Shown here: piece by piece, positions 54,783 to 63,491 of the stretch | Position numbering within the stretch: position 1 is the stretch's first letter | Layout: every line of letters starts with the position of its first letter | NCBI GenBank assembly: GCA_046351135.1 | Contig: JAXLZA010000009.1 | Coordinates: forward strand, 62,001-126,000 | DNA from: UBA4427 sp046351135 | GTDB taxonomy: Bacteria; Myxococcota_A; UBA9160; UBA4427 | Length of the DNA stretch: 64,000 nucleotides | Direction of reading: 5' to 3' | Position numbers and translations under genes: made by a program | The notes under the pieces: model-generated | The model's database searches: none | Seen by the model: the letters and a program-made list of their open reading frames with translations, nothing else | Told to the model about the DNA's origin: nothing

Positions 54783-57260
54783 TCAGGCCCCGAGCTCGCG
54801 CTCCGCGCCGAGCACGTCCCGCTCGTAGTCCTCGAGACAGGCGAAGCTCGCATAGCTCCCGGCGAGGATCGCCTCCGACGGGAGGCAGTCCGCGCCGGAT
54901 GCGCGCTGCAGCTCGCCCGCGAAGGCCCCGAGCGCCGAGACCGCGCTCGTCCCCGGCGTGGTCTGTCCGACGGCGGCCGGCTCGAAGCGGTCGCTGCGGA
55001 AGCGGATCAGCTTGAGCGGCGAGCCGATGTCGTCGCGCCAGTTGAGGATGCAGTCGACGACGACCACCGGCCGCGGCCCGAGCCCGCGTACGACGGCGGC
55101 GGCGATCGCCTCGATGCGCGCGAAGGGCAGCCGCGACTTGCCGCGGCCGTCGGTGTCGATCTCGATCCCGTCGCTTCGGACCTCGACCGGCACGGCCTCG
55201 ATCGTGCGCAGGGCGCGCAGGAGGGCGGTCGCGCGCGGCTCGGCCGGGGGTGCGGCGGGGGCCATGGGCGGGACGGCCGCTGCGGGCACGACGGGCGAGA
55301 CGGGCGCAACCGACGCGGCCGTCATCATGACCGTCGCCTCGCTGTCGGCGTCGCCGATCGCGATCGTGGCCGCGCCGCGGCCCATCGGGCTCGTCAGCTC
55401 GTCGGTCGAGTCCTCGAGGAGCGGTGTCGCGTCGCCGTCCGTCAGGTCTTCATCGGCGTCGAGGAAGTCGAGGTCGTCGTCGCCGAAGAGCAGGCCACGG
55501 GTCTCGAGGACGTCGGCCTCCCGCGCAGCGGCCTCCTCACCGGCACCGGCCGGCTCCGCGCCCGCGAGGGCGCCGGCGTCGAGGGCGCCGCGGTCGTTCC
55601 AGTGGGAGAGCACGTCCGAGGGCGCCGCACCGTCGAACGCTGCGCCCGAGGGCTCCTCCGCGAGGTCGCCGGCGAGGCTCTCCTCCGAGAGCGCCCCGCC
55701 GAAGAGCGACTGCCCGGCGAGCTGCGACTCGTTCGGATCGGTCGGGAACTGGGTCTGCTCGACGGCCTGGTGCTCGGCCTCGACGCGGCGCTCGAGGGGC
55801 GACTCGGCGATGGGCTTCGAGCGGGCGCTGCGAGCGGGCGTGGCAGAGGCGGCGGAGGCCGACGCGGTCGCAGACGGTCTCGCGGGCTCGTCGGCGTCGG
55901 CGAGATCGGCGAGGGGGGCCAGGCGCTCGCGGGTCGGTGCGTCGAGGGACGGGTCCGCCAGGGCGATCGAGGCGGCGCGACGGGTCAGCCCGGGGTCGAG
56001 GTCCCGGGCGATGTTCAGGATGCGCACGGCATGGGCCGTCGAGGCGCCGGCATCGAGGGCGGAGCGCAGGGAGAAGAGCGCCTCCTCGGGATGGCCCGCG
56101 TCGAGGAGCGCCTCGCCGAGGCGCACGGCGGCGGTCGGCTCGAGGCGGACCTCGCATCGCCGGGTCGCGAGCGGAAGCCAGTGGGACAGGGCCCGGTCGA
56201 TCTGGCCCTTCTTGAGCGCGCTGCGGAGCACCGGCAGGATCGCCTCCGCCGCCGCCTCGGGCTGACCGAGCTCGACCGCGACCCCGAAGAAGACCTCGGC
56301 GATCTCCTCGTCGCTGCGATTCTCGCGCCAGGCCGCCTGCAGCAGGTCAAAGGCCTGGTGCGGATCACCGTCGGAGCGCAGCCGCGCGGCGCGGATCACG
56401 ACCGGGTTCGGACCGCTCTTCGCCTGCTTCGCGACGACCGCGTCGAGCTTCGCCTCGATCCCGAACAGGCGCAGCGCCGCCGCCTGGGCAGCCCCGATCC
56501 CGATCGCCCAGGAGAGCGTCGCCCAGGGCACCGCGCCCAGATCGTCGAGCCAGAAGCCACGCACGGCGAAGGCCTCGAGCGCGAGCCAGACCGGCAGCAC
56601 GACGAAGCTCGGCACGATGAAGTGTCCGCCGAGGCCGCGGATGAAGTAGGCTCCGACGAGCGCCGCAGCGAGACCCGACGAGCCCGACCACGGGACGCCA
56701 CTCGACGCGTCGAGGAGGCGATAGCCCTGGGCGGAGAGCGGGATCGCGATCAGGACGAACGCGCCGTAGAGCAGCGAGCCCCAGCTGCGTTCGAGGGGCG
56801 TGCCCACGACGAGCAGGACCGCGAGCAGCAGGCCGAGCCCCGCCCAGCCCTCGTGGACGAAGGCGTGGGCCCAGTAGTTGCGCGGCGGTGTATCGCCGTC
56901 GAGGACGCCGAGGCGCCAGGCGGGCGCGGCGAGCCGGCGCGCTTCGTAGGCCTGGGCGAGCTGGGCGTCGAGCTGGGCCTGGGATCGGGCCACCATCCGC
57001 TCGGGCAGCTCGACCTCGGCCCCGGAGCCCAGGACCTCCGCCTTCTCGCGCAAGGCCGCGAGCCATTCCGGGTCGAGGATGCGCTCGCCTTCGGCGTCGA
57101 CGGCGAGCCGCGGATTGCGGATCAGGAGCGCGCGCGCCTCTTCGATCGCGCGGTCGTAGCGGTCACCCCAGGTCTGGGCGGGATCGATCACGAGGGGCGC
57201 CGCCGCGAAGGCCACGGCGAGCAGCACGGTCACGATCGGCGTCGTCTTCAGCCAATCCAA
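54783..57260 (-). CDS. rhomboid-fold membrane protein with TPR-like and acidic C-terminal regions
   Basis: This protein has 825 residues. Residues about 5-270 hold seven hydrophobic segments with a rhomboid layout: HAFVHEGWAGLGLLLAVLLV, GTPLERSWGSLLYG and the GSSG serine motif (193-196, Ser195) in WSGSSGLAAALVGAYF. The sixth-helix AHxxG histidine is missing, the matching stretch reading VPWATLSWAIGIGAAQAA, so protease activity is doubtful. Residues about 290-450 are helical repeats of TPR/Sel1 type. Residues about 460-660 are acidic and disordered. A globular alpha/beta end domain (AVPVEVRSDGIEIDTD to FACLEDYERDVLGAE) closes the protein. A membrane scaffold is inferred. Confidence 0.7.
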   Translation of the reverse strand: MDWLKTTPIVTVLLAVAFAAAPLVIDPAQTWGDRYDRAIEEARALLIRNPRLAVDAEGERILDPEWLAALREKAEVLGSGAEVELPERMVARSQAQLDAQLAQAYEARRLAAPAWRLGVLDGDTPPRNYWAHAFVHEGWAGLGLLLAVLLVVGTPLERSWGSLLYGAFVLIAIPLSAQGYRLLDASSGVPWSGSSGLAAALVGAYFIRGLGGHFIVPSFVVLPVWLALEAFAVRGFWLDDLGAVPWATLSWAIGIGAAQAAALRLFGIEAKLDAVVAKQAKSGPNPVVIRAARLRSDGDPHQAFDLLQAAWRENRSDEEIAEVFFGVAVELGQPEAAAEAILPVLRSALKKGQIDRALSHWLPLATRRCEVRLEPTAAVRLGEALLDAGHPEEALFSLRSALDAGASTAHAVRILNIARDLDPGLTRRAASIALADPSLDAPTRERLAPLADLADADEPARPSATASASAASATPARSARSKPIAESPLERRVEAEHQAVEQTQFPTDPNESQLAGQSLFGGALSEESLAGDLAEEPSGAAFDGAAPSDVLSHWNDRGALDAGALAGAEPAGAGEEAAAREADVLETRGLLFGDDDLDFLDADEDLTDGDATPLLEDSTDELTSPMGRGAATIAIGDADSEATVMMTAASVAPVSPVVPAAAVPPMAPAAPPAEPRATALLRALRTIEAVPVEVRSDGIEIDTDGRGKSRLPFARIEAIAAAVVRGLGPRPVVVVDCILNWRDDIGSPLKLIRFRSDRFEPAAVGQTTPGTSAVSALGAFAGELQRASGADCLPSEAILAGSYASFACLEDYERDVLGAERELGA

Positions 57261-57575
57261 GGCGCTCTGCTCCCTGTCTTCCCCGGACCCCGGGGCTCCG
57301 AATCCCGAACGAGCGCCCGCCGCTTCGCGAGCCGCTGCTCGTCTCAGCGGCCGGATCGGGGTCTCGCCTTAGCAGGAAGCGCGCAACACGAGCGCCTCGC
57401 CCGGCTCCGCCCCGCCCCCTTCGGGAATCCAGACGCCGCACCGGCCTCGTTCCCGAGCCACACGTCGACCTCGATCGCAGTCGCCTCCCCGTCCCCGCCC
57501 CACCGACTGCTCCGCCCGACCCGCCCCGTCAGCGGTCGGCGCGTCCTCCGACGAGGGCTCGGTCCGGGCCTCGCG
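57261..57575. other. divergent intergenic stretch, no gene seen
   Basis: This spacer lies between the minus-strand rhomboid-fold gene and the plus-strand PHP lipoprotein gene. The frame of the latter stays open through it, with RRVLRRG just before ATG 57576, so a non-ATG upstream start is possible. Confidence 0.35.
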
Positions 57576-59894
57576 ATGGCCCTCGCGATGGGCTTCGGCC
57601 TGACGATCGCCGCGTGCGACTCCGGTGAAGCCCCGAGCGCGAGCCCCGACGCCGCGAGCCGATCCGCGAGCGGGGCACCGCCCTCCGCCGCCCCCGACAC
57701 GCCGCCGAGCCCCGACGCGGCCGCCGCGAACGCCCGCCCGCCGATCGTCCCCGCTGCGCCCTGGTTCGAGCTCCCCGCCGACTGGTCCGAGCAGCATCCG
57801 ACCCTCTCCCCCAACGCCCACCTCGAGGTCCACGCCGCCGCCCTCGCCGAGCGGCAGCTGGTCGACACGCCCGCCGACCTCGCCGGTCGCTTCCGGCTCG
57901 AGTCGGTCGAGGCGGTCGGTGCCCGGGCCGAGGGCGCGGGCGCGGGTGCGGACGGAGAGAAGGGCGGGCGGGCCGGCGAGCGCCCCGTCCTGCGCGCCAG
58001 CAGCCATCAGCGCTTCCGGCTCGTCTTCGAGGTCGGGGAGCCGGGCATCGCCGACGGCGGGACCCTCTTCCTGCTCGCGGATCCATTCTGGTTCTGGTCC
58101 CCGGTCCAGACCAGCGATCCGAACGCAGCGGGCTACACGACCGCGGCGCTGCGCACGGCGGCGGGCGACGAGGCGGGCGACGACGAGGCGGCGGGCGGGA
58201 CGACGCCGCGCCCGAAGCTCGTGCCCTCGGAGGCGCCCGGCGCGTTCCGGGTCGAGGGGCGCGCGCTTCACGCCGGGGAGCAGATCGAGCTCGTCTACGG
58301 CGCGGGACCGGCCGGGGCGAAGATCGATCGTTATGCGGAGATCGGCTCGGAGATGCGCCTCGGGCTCGACGGCGACGCCGACGGTCGCCGCGCCTGGATC
58401 GCGGAGGCGGTCGCGGTCGACGTCGTGGCGGGGCCGGCGGTGGAGCTCGTCGCGTTCGGGCCGGCCGAGGTCGCTCCGGGCGAGGCGATCGAGCTCGTCG
58501 TCTCCCTCGTCGACGAGGCCGGCAATCGCGCGAGCTGGCCCGAGCAGACGTCCGGCGCGGCCGGTCGCACGCGGGAGGCCTTCGTGCTCGAGTCCCTCGA
58601 CCGCGCGAGCGCGGTGCCGACCGGAGGCGTCGGCCGTCAGACGAGCGAGGCCGCCGCGAGCGAGCCCCATCGCCTGCGCCTCGTCGCGCCGACGAGCGAG
58701 GGCACGCTGCGCCTGCGCATCCGCGGCGAAGGCCCCCTCGCCCGCTTCGAGGTCGACGTGCCGCCGATCGTCGTGCGCCGCGCCCCGCGCCGCCTCGTCT
58801 TCGGCGACCTCCACGGCCACACCCGTTATTCCGACGGCACCGGCTCCCCCGACGCCTACTTCCGCTATGCCCGCGACGTCGCCCGCCTCGACGTCGTCGC
58901 GCTCACCGACCACGACCACTGGGGCATCGACGCCCTCGACGAGTCCCCGGCCCGGCAGGCGGAGATCCTCGCCCTCGCGAAGACCTACCACGCGCCGGGC
59001 CGCTTCGTGACGCTGCCGGGCTACGAGTGGACGAGCTGGCTCCACGGCCACCGCCACGTCCTCTCCTTCGTCGACGAGCTCGAGATGCTCTCCTCGATCG
59101 ACGCCGCGACCGATCGCCCCGACGAGCTCTGGGCGGCGCTGCGCGGGAAGCCGGTGCTCACCTTCGCCCACCACTCGGCGGGCGAGCCCATCGCGACCAA
59201 CTGGCACTACCTGCCCGACCCCGAGCTCGAGCCGGTCACCGAGATCGCCTCGGTCCACGGCATGAGCGAGGCGCTCGACGCACCGGCTCCGATCGGGGGA
59301 GCGGTGCCCGGGAACTTCGTCCGCGACGTGCTGCTCCACGGTGCACGGCTCGGCTTCATCGGCAGCGGCGACTCCCACGACGGCCATCCCGGCCTCGCGC
59401 AGATCGCCTCGGGCCAGAGCGGTCTCGCCGGCCTCTTCGTCGAGGCCCTCGAGCGCGACGCGATCCACGCCGCCCTCCGACGCCGACACACCTTCGCGAC
59501 CAACGGCATCCGCCCCTGGCTCGACGTCCGCCTCGACGGCGTCGAGATGGGCGGCTCTCTCGCCTCCGACGCGGCGGGTGCCGCCGCCGAGCACATCCTC
59601 GAGATCCGCTACGAGGCGACCGCCCCCGTCGAGCGCGTCGAGCTCATCCGCACCGGCCACCGCGCCGTCGTCGACCTGCTCGCCGCGACCGGGACGCCGC
59701 AAGGCCGCGCGATCTGGCGCCTCGACCTCGAGCGCCGCATCCCGCGTCTCGGGCCGGGCGAGTTCCATTACGTCCGCATCCTCCAGGTCGACGGCGGCGT
59801 GGCCTGGTCGAGCCCGATCTTCGCGGCGACGGCGACGGACGGGAAGTCGGACGCGGGAGCGAGCCCGGGCTCGGGGGCCGGCGCCGGGCGGTGA
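57576..59894 (+). CDS. PHP/DUF3604-like metallohydrolase lipoprotein (CehA/McbA-type)
   Basis: This 772-residue lipoprotein has a hydrophobic start ending in the lipobox IAAC. The n-region lacks positive charge unless translation begins slightly upstream, where RRVLRRG precedes. After a Pro/Ala-rich linker come two beta-sandwich-like domains. The PHP domain follows from about residue 405: FGDLHGHTRYSDGTGSPDAY, VVALTDHDHWGID, LPGYEWTSWLHGHRHVLSF, LTFAHHSAG and GSGDSHDGHPG. These give the metal-binding His/Asp set of CehA/McbA-like hydrolases, known to act on phosphoesters and carbamates. It should act outside the cytoplasm, membrane-anchored. Confidence 0.82.
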   Translation: MALAMGFGLTIAACDSGEAPSASPDAASRSASGAPPSAAPDTPPSPDAAAANARPPIVPAAPWFELPADWSEQHPTLSPNAHLEVHAAALAERQLVDTPADLAGRFRLESVEAVGARAEGAGAGADGEKGGRAGERPVLRASSHQRFRLVFEVGEPGIADGGTLFLLADPFWFWSPVQTSDPNAAGYTTAALRTAAGDEAGDDEAAGGTTPRPKLVPSEAPGAFRVEGRALHAGEQIELVYGAGPAGAKIDRYAEIGSEMRLGLDGDADGRRAWIAEAVAVDVVAGPAVELVAFGPAEVAPGEAIELVVSLVDEAGNRASWPEQTSGAAGRTREAFVLESLDRASAVPTGGVGRQTSEAAASEPHRLRLVAPTSEGTLRLRIRGEGPLARFEVDVPPIVVRRAPRRLVFGDLHGHTRYSDGTGSPDAYFRYARDVARLDVVALTDHDHWGIDALDESPARQAEILALAKTYHAPGRFVTLPGYEWTSWLHGHRHVLSFVDELEMLSSIDAATDRPDELWAALRGKPVLTFAHHSAGEPIATNWHYLPDPELEPVTEIASVHGMSEALDAPAPIGGAVPGNFVRDVLLHGARLGFIGSGDSHDGHPGLAQIASGQSGLAGLFVEALERDAIHAALRRRHTFATNGIRPWLDVRLDGVEMGGSLASDAAGAAAEHILEIRYEATAPVERVELIRTGHRAVVDLLAATGTPQGRAIWRLDLERRIPRLGPGEFHYVRILQVDGGVAWSSPIFAATATDGKSDAGASPGSGAGAGR

Positions 59895-59953
59895 AGACGG
59901 GCGGAAGGATCGAGTCGCGGTGCATCCGCGGGACCAGAAGGGAGAGCGAGTCG

Positions 59954-61120
59954 ATGGCGAGCCGGGGTGAGCACGAGGTCGTGAAGAGCGTGACCTGCGA
60001 CGATCGGACACCGGCCCAGGTCGGCCGCGCGTTCCGCGCGCTGCTCGCGCAGGGCATGACGATCCGCGTCGCCGGCGCGGCGAAGCGCCGCCCGAAGCAG
60101 CTCCTCGCGCGCGGGTACGGACCGCGCCACGGCTTCTCGCTCTTCGGAACGCGCTTCTTCGTGTCGGTCGTGCGCCAGAACCCGGAGCTGCGCTTCTGCG
60201 TCGCCTACGTCGTTCCGCCGGTGCGGCCCGGCCGACCGCTCGTCGCCTGGGCGCGGATCTTCTACAAGGATCTCTCGCTCGTCTGGCGCGCCGCGTCCCA
60301 CGTCGCCTACGACCGCGACGGCTCGATCTGGATCGGCAAGGGCGACGTCCACGAGGTCCGCGCCGGCGGCTACTCCTGGATCGAGTCGATCGAGTCGACG
60401 ACGGATCTCCCCCTCGAGATCCAGACCGCGCTCGAGGACTGCTCGCGCGCGACGAAGAAGACCCGCGCCGACGCCGCGATCCTGCGCCAGGTCCTGCAGC
60501 AGGCGCCGCCCTCCCGCGTCGAGCCCTTCCCCGAGTTCACCCGCCCCCGCGCCCGCGCCCGGGCGAATCCCGCGAACCGGATCCACGGCGGGCGCAAGAT
60601 CGCGCGCTTCCGCCGGCGCGGGGATCCGGGCTCCCTCGAGTTCGCACCGGGCTTCGAGCCCGACTTCGCCCGCGGTCTCGTCGAGACGAACCGCACGAAG
60701 AGCCACCTCTACCACGGCAATCTGCGCCGCTACCGGATCCTCTCGAAGAACCGCGAGATCCAGTACCTCTTCATCGCGGGCCGCCGCCACGTCTGGATCA
60801 TCCCGCCCCAGGCGCTCTCGACCGAGCTCTCGACCTTCGGCCTGCGCCTCGTCGACGTCGTCGCGGACGAGGACCTCTTCATCCCCGGCTACGAGTATCA
60901 CTACCTCGACGAGGACGCGGACCCGCCCGCGCTCTACAGCCAGATCCCGAAGGGCTATGCGGGCAGGTCGTGCGCCCACGATCCGAACAAGGCGGACGCG
61001 TCGCCCTGGCTCGAGGCGTTGCCGGTCGTGCGCGCGTTCCGCAAGAGCGTGCTCGGGCGCGGGCGCCGACCGGGGGGCAAGCCGAGGCGCGCGGCGGGAC
61101 GCGGGCGCGGCACGCGCTGA
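59954..61120 (+). CDS. conserved-looking protein of unknown function
   Basis: This 388-residue soluble protein has GGGAGAG before the ATG. The N-terminal part (VKSVTCDDRTPAQVGRAFRA, YVVPPVRPGRPLVAWARIFY) looks like an ordered alpha/beta domain. A basic linker (FTRPRARARANPANRIHGGR) separates it from a second domain (GFEPDFARGLVETNRTKSHL, YHGNLRRYRILSKNREIQYL). A short Arg-rich tail closes it. The C-domain wording YHG-L and YLF-AGRRHVWIIP hints at a nuclease-like or HNH-related fold, but the catalytic motif is not clear. I do not assign a function. Confidence 0.6.
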   Translation: MASRGEHEVVKSVTCDDRTPAQVGRAFRALLAQGMTIRVAGAAKRRPKQLLARGYGPRHGFSLFGTRFFVSVVRQNPELRFCVAYVVPPVRPGRPLVAWARIFYKDLSLVWRAASHVAYDRDGSIWIGKGDVHEVRAGGYSWIESIESTTDLPLEIQTALEDCSRATKKTRADAAILRQVLQQAPPSRVEPFPEFTRPRARARANPANRIHGGRKIARFRRRGDPGSLEFAPGFEPDFARGLVETNRTKSHLYHGNLRRYRILSKNREIQYLFIAGRRHVWIIPPQALSTELSTFGLRLVDVVADEDLFIPGYEYHYLDEDADPPALYSQIPKGYAGRSCAHDPNKADASPWLEALPVVRAFRKSVLGRGRRPGGKPRRAAGRGRGTR

Positions 61121-61130
61121 GTCGAGCCGG

Positions 61131-61844
61131 CTAGAAGAAGCGCGAGAGACCGAACAGCGCCCCCGCGGAGTTGAGCCCGAGGTTGCGGTTCGACAGGCCG
61201 CCGTTCGAGACGTGGCGATAGTCGACCTCGGCGTAGGCGGCCCAGGCGTCGCCGATCCGGTAGCGCGCGCCGACCCCGCCCCCGAGCTGGAACTCGAAGT
61301 CCTGGCCCACGACCCGCTGACGGCCGTTCTCATGGACGTCGTTGTGCAGCGCGCCGACCTCGAGCTGAGCGTAGGGCACGATGCGCGCCCCCGGCTGGAC
61401 GAAGTTCCGGCGCACGGCGAGCGAGCCGCCCGCGAAGGCGTGGCCCGGGCCGACGAGGACGGCCGAGCCCTGCGCCGAGACGAGCAGCTCGGTGTTGCCG
61501 CGCCAGAGGCCTTCGGCGGCGGGCGACGTCAGCATCCAGCCGAATCGCAGATGCGCGCCGAGGTCGTCGATCTGGGGTCGCCGCTCCGAGGTCTTCTGGA
61601 TCGACACGTAGGCGCTCGCACCGAGCTCGACCTCGAAGCCGTCGGCCTCGAAGGGATCGGGCTGCGCGCGCTCCTCGACCGGCGCGTCGTCGGCGCGCGC
61701 GGGCAGCGCCGAGCCCTGCGCGAGAGCGAAGGCGGGCGCAAGGACGAGAGCGAGCGCGAGCGCGGCGAGAGGAGGCTTCTTCCCTCGAGAGCGGGCGCGG
61801 TCGGCGGGTCGGAACGTCTCGCGCGGCATGACGCCCGTCAGCAT
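61131..61844 (-). CDS. PagL-like lipid A 3-O-deacylase/acyloxyacyl hydrolase
   Basis: This 237-residue outer-membrane beta-barrel has a signal peptide (ALALALVLAPAFALA) and alternating beta-strands ending in Phe (GLSRFF), the usual barrel end. The catalytic signature YRHVSNGGLSNRNLGLN carries His211 and Ser213, as in PagL, which removes the 3-O acyl chain of lipid A. The start could be ATG 61844 or 61829; both leave a long Arg/Lys-rich n-region. The enzyme remodels the outer leaflet, so an LPS-type Gram-negative envelope is implied. Confidence 0.75.
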   Translation of the reverse strand: MLTGVMPRETFRPADRARSRGKKPPLAALALALVLAPAFALAQGSALPARADDAPVEERAQPDPFEADGFEVELGASAYVSIQKTSERRPQIDDLGAHLRFGWMLTSPAAEGLWRGNTELLVSAQGSAVLVGPGHAFAGGSLAVRRNFVQPGARIVPYAQLEVGALHNDVHENGRQRVVGQDFEFQLGGGVGARYRIGDAWAAYAEVDYRHVSNGGLSNRNLGLNSAGALFGLSRFF

Positions 61845-61993
61845 GGCACGCGGCCGCCCCGCCCAACATGGCCGGCGCGAATCCTCAGCAAACCTCAAGA
61901 ATTCGCGAAGGACTGCCCTGGCAGGATCGGACATCCTCGATCGGGTCGCGATCGAAGGGGAGGCCGGCCCGTCCGGCCCCCACGGAGGCGTCC

Positions 61994-62929
61994 ATGGCCC
62001 AAGCCCTGCTTCGTCTGGTCCTGCTCGTGCTCTTCCTCGCCTCGGTCGGCTGCGAGACGCTCGACGAGCCGCCGCCGCCGCCCCCTCCGGACCGCAAGTC
62101 GATCCACCCCATCGATCATGGGGAGCCGCAGCCGGGCGTGTCCGCGACCTGGCAGATCCTCCCCCGCAATCCGTCGCCCCGGGTCGGGCTGCTCGGCCTG
62201 TTCCTGCCGGAAGCCGGTCGGCCTGCGGGCGGCGCGGCGCCGGCACAGCGGGATGCGCCCGCGCAGGGCGATGCGCCGACGCAGGCGGCGCCCGGGGCGG
62301 CGGGAAGCGGCGGCGCGGACGCGCTCGCCTCGACCGGATCGACACCGTCGCCCCGTCGCCGCCGACGGGTCGAATCCGTCCTCTCCCTCGACGTCGACTA
62401 TCGGGCGACGGTCGGCGGGCGGGACGAAGAGCGCATGCCCGGACGGGACTACGTCCGCTGGGACGGCATCCAGATCCGCCCCCCAACGGATCTGCGCTAC
62501 GGATTCGATCAGCATCTGGGATCCGTCGACGTCCGCGCCGGAGGGCGCTTCTTCGATCGCTTCTCGATCGAGGCCCTGACCGGCCTCACGCTCAGCACGT
62601 TCCATCTGACCGTGCGCGGCACGGGCATCCGCTCGGGCGAGACGAACTTCGGGATCGGGCCCAACGTCGGCGTGCGCTTGAGCGTCAGCCCCCACGCGAT
62701 CCTGAACCTCTACGCGCAGGGACAGGTCCACGCGCTGAGCGTGCTCGAGCAGGACCACGACGTGGCGCTCGTGACGACGGCGGAGCTCGGCGGACAGCTC
62801 CATCTGACGCCGCTGGTCTCGGTGTTCGGAGGCTATCGATTCACCAGCTGGGACACCGACGTCCACCGCAGCTCCGACGTCCGCATGGACCTCTCCGGGC
62901 CCACCTTCGGATGCCTCCTGCGGCTCTGA
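61994..62929 (+). CDS. outer-membrane barrel lipoprotein of unknown function
   Basis: This 311-residue protein starts at ATG 61994 behind GGAGG. The signal (AQALLRLVLLVLFLASVGC) ends in lipobox SVGC. A Pro/Ala-rich linker with PAQ/DAP repeats follows to about residue 115. The rest reads as transmembrane beta-strands (SVDVRAGGRFFDRFSIEALT, NFGIGPNVGVRLSVSPHAIL, VSVFGGYRFTSWDTDV) of an OmpA-like or porin-like barrel. It is divergent from the PagL-like gene, with 149 bases between them. Confidence 0.7.
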   Translation: MAQALLRLVLLVLFLASVGCETLDEPPPPPPPDRKSIHPIDHGEPQPGVSATWQILPRNPSPRVGLLGLFLPEAGRPAGGAAPAQRDAPAQGDAPTQAAPGAAGSGGADALASTGSTPSPRRRRRVESVLSLDVDYRATVGGRDEERMPGRDYVRWDGIQIRPPTDLRYGFDQHLGSVDVRAGGRFFDRFSIEALTGLTLSTFHLTVRGTGIRSGETNFGIGPNVGVRLSVSPHAILNLYAQGQVHALSVLEQDHDVALVTTAELGGQLHLTPLVSVFGGYRFTSWDTDVHRSSDVRMDLSGPTFGCLLRL

Positions 62930-62986
62930 TCCAGCGCTGCCGGCCCAGAGCCGGCGCGGCCGGCGCTCCGACGCCGAGCCGGCGGC

Positions 62987-63418
62987 CTAACGTCGCCCGC
63001 GCTGCATCAGCGTGACGTGGAAGCCGAACCACTGCTCCGGGTCGAGCACGAGCTGATGGACCGGCGTGCTCGCCTCCGCCGCGTTGCCCTGCGTGCTGTC
63101 GTACTCGAAGAAGATCCGGTAGCCGCGCTCGAGGAGCCAGGCGCGCGCCGCGTTCGCGTCCTCGATCTCCCAGACGAGGGGCCCGATCTGGCCCGCGCCG
63201 TGCTCCGCGAGCCGCTTCGCGAAGGGCCCCTGCCCGTTCACCGGCGCCACGAACTCGAGGCCCCCGTCGAAGTCCGTCGACGACCAGACCGGATGGCCCT
63301 CGATCGAGATCGGCTTCGGCAGCTTCAGCCCGAGCAGCTCGTTGAACTGCCGCACCGCGTCCTGGATCTGGTCCTCGCGCACGATCAGCTCGACCCGGTT
63401 GAATCCCTTGACCTTCAC
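62987..63418 (-). CDS. VOC-family (glyoxalase fold) protein
   Basis: This 143-residue cytoplasmic protein has the vicinal-oxygen-chelate layout: FNRVELIVREDQIQDAVRQF at the start, GLEFVAPVNG in the middle and LVWEIEDANAARAWLLERGY in the second half. Potential metal ligands are His, Glu and the late Gln-His region (VHQLVLDPEQWFGFHVTLMQ). It may be a dioxygenase, isomerase or binding protein. It lies next to an SDR gene on the same strand, suggesting a small catabolic operon. Confidence 0.8.
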   Translation of the reverse strand: MKVKGFNRVELIVREDQIQDAVRQFNELLGLKLPKPISIEGHPVWSSTDFDGGLEFVAPVNGQGPFAKRLAEHGAGQIGPLVWEIEDANAARAWLLERGYRIFFEYDSTQGNAAEASTPVHQLVLDPEQWFGFHVTLMQRGRR

Positions 63419-63491
63419 GATCGATTCTCCTCGTGCGCCGCGAGCGCGCCTGCGGCCGCGGGTCCCGATCGACGGGCCCGCCCTGGCCCAC

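Noticed and set aside
54576..59894. Single open frame of 1772 codons
   Set aside because: Its first half is antisense to the rhomboid-fold gene and is Arg/Ala/Gly-rich without domains. Only the part after 57576 encodes a recognisable protein.
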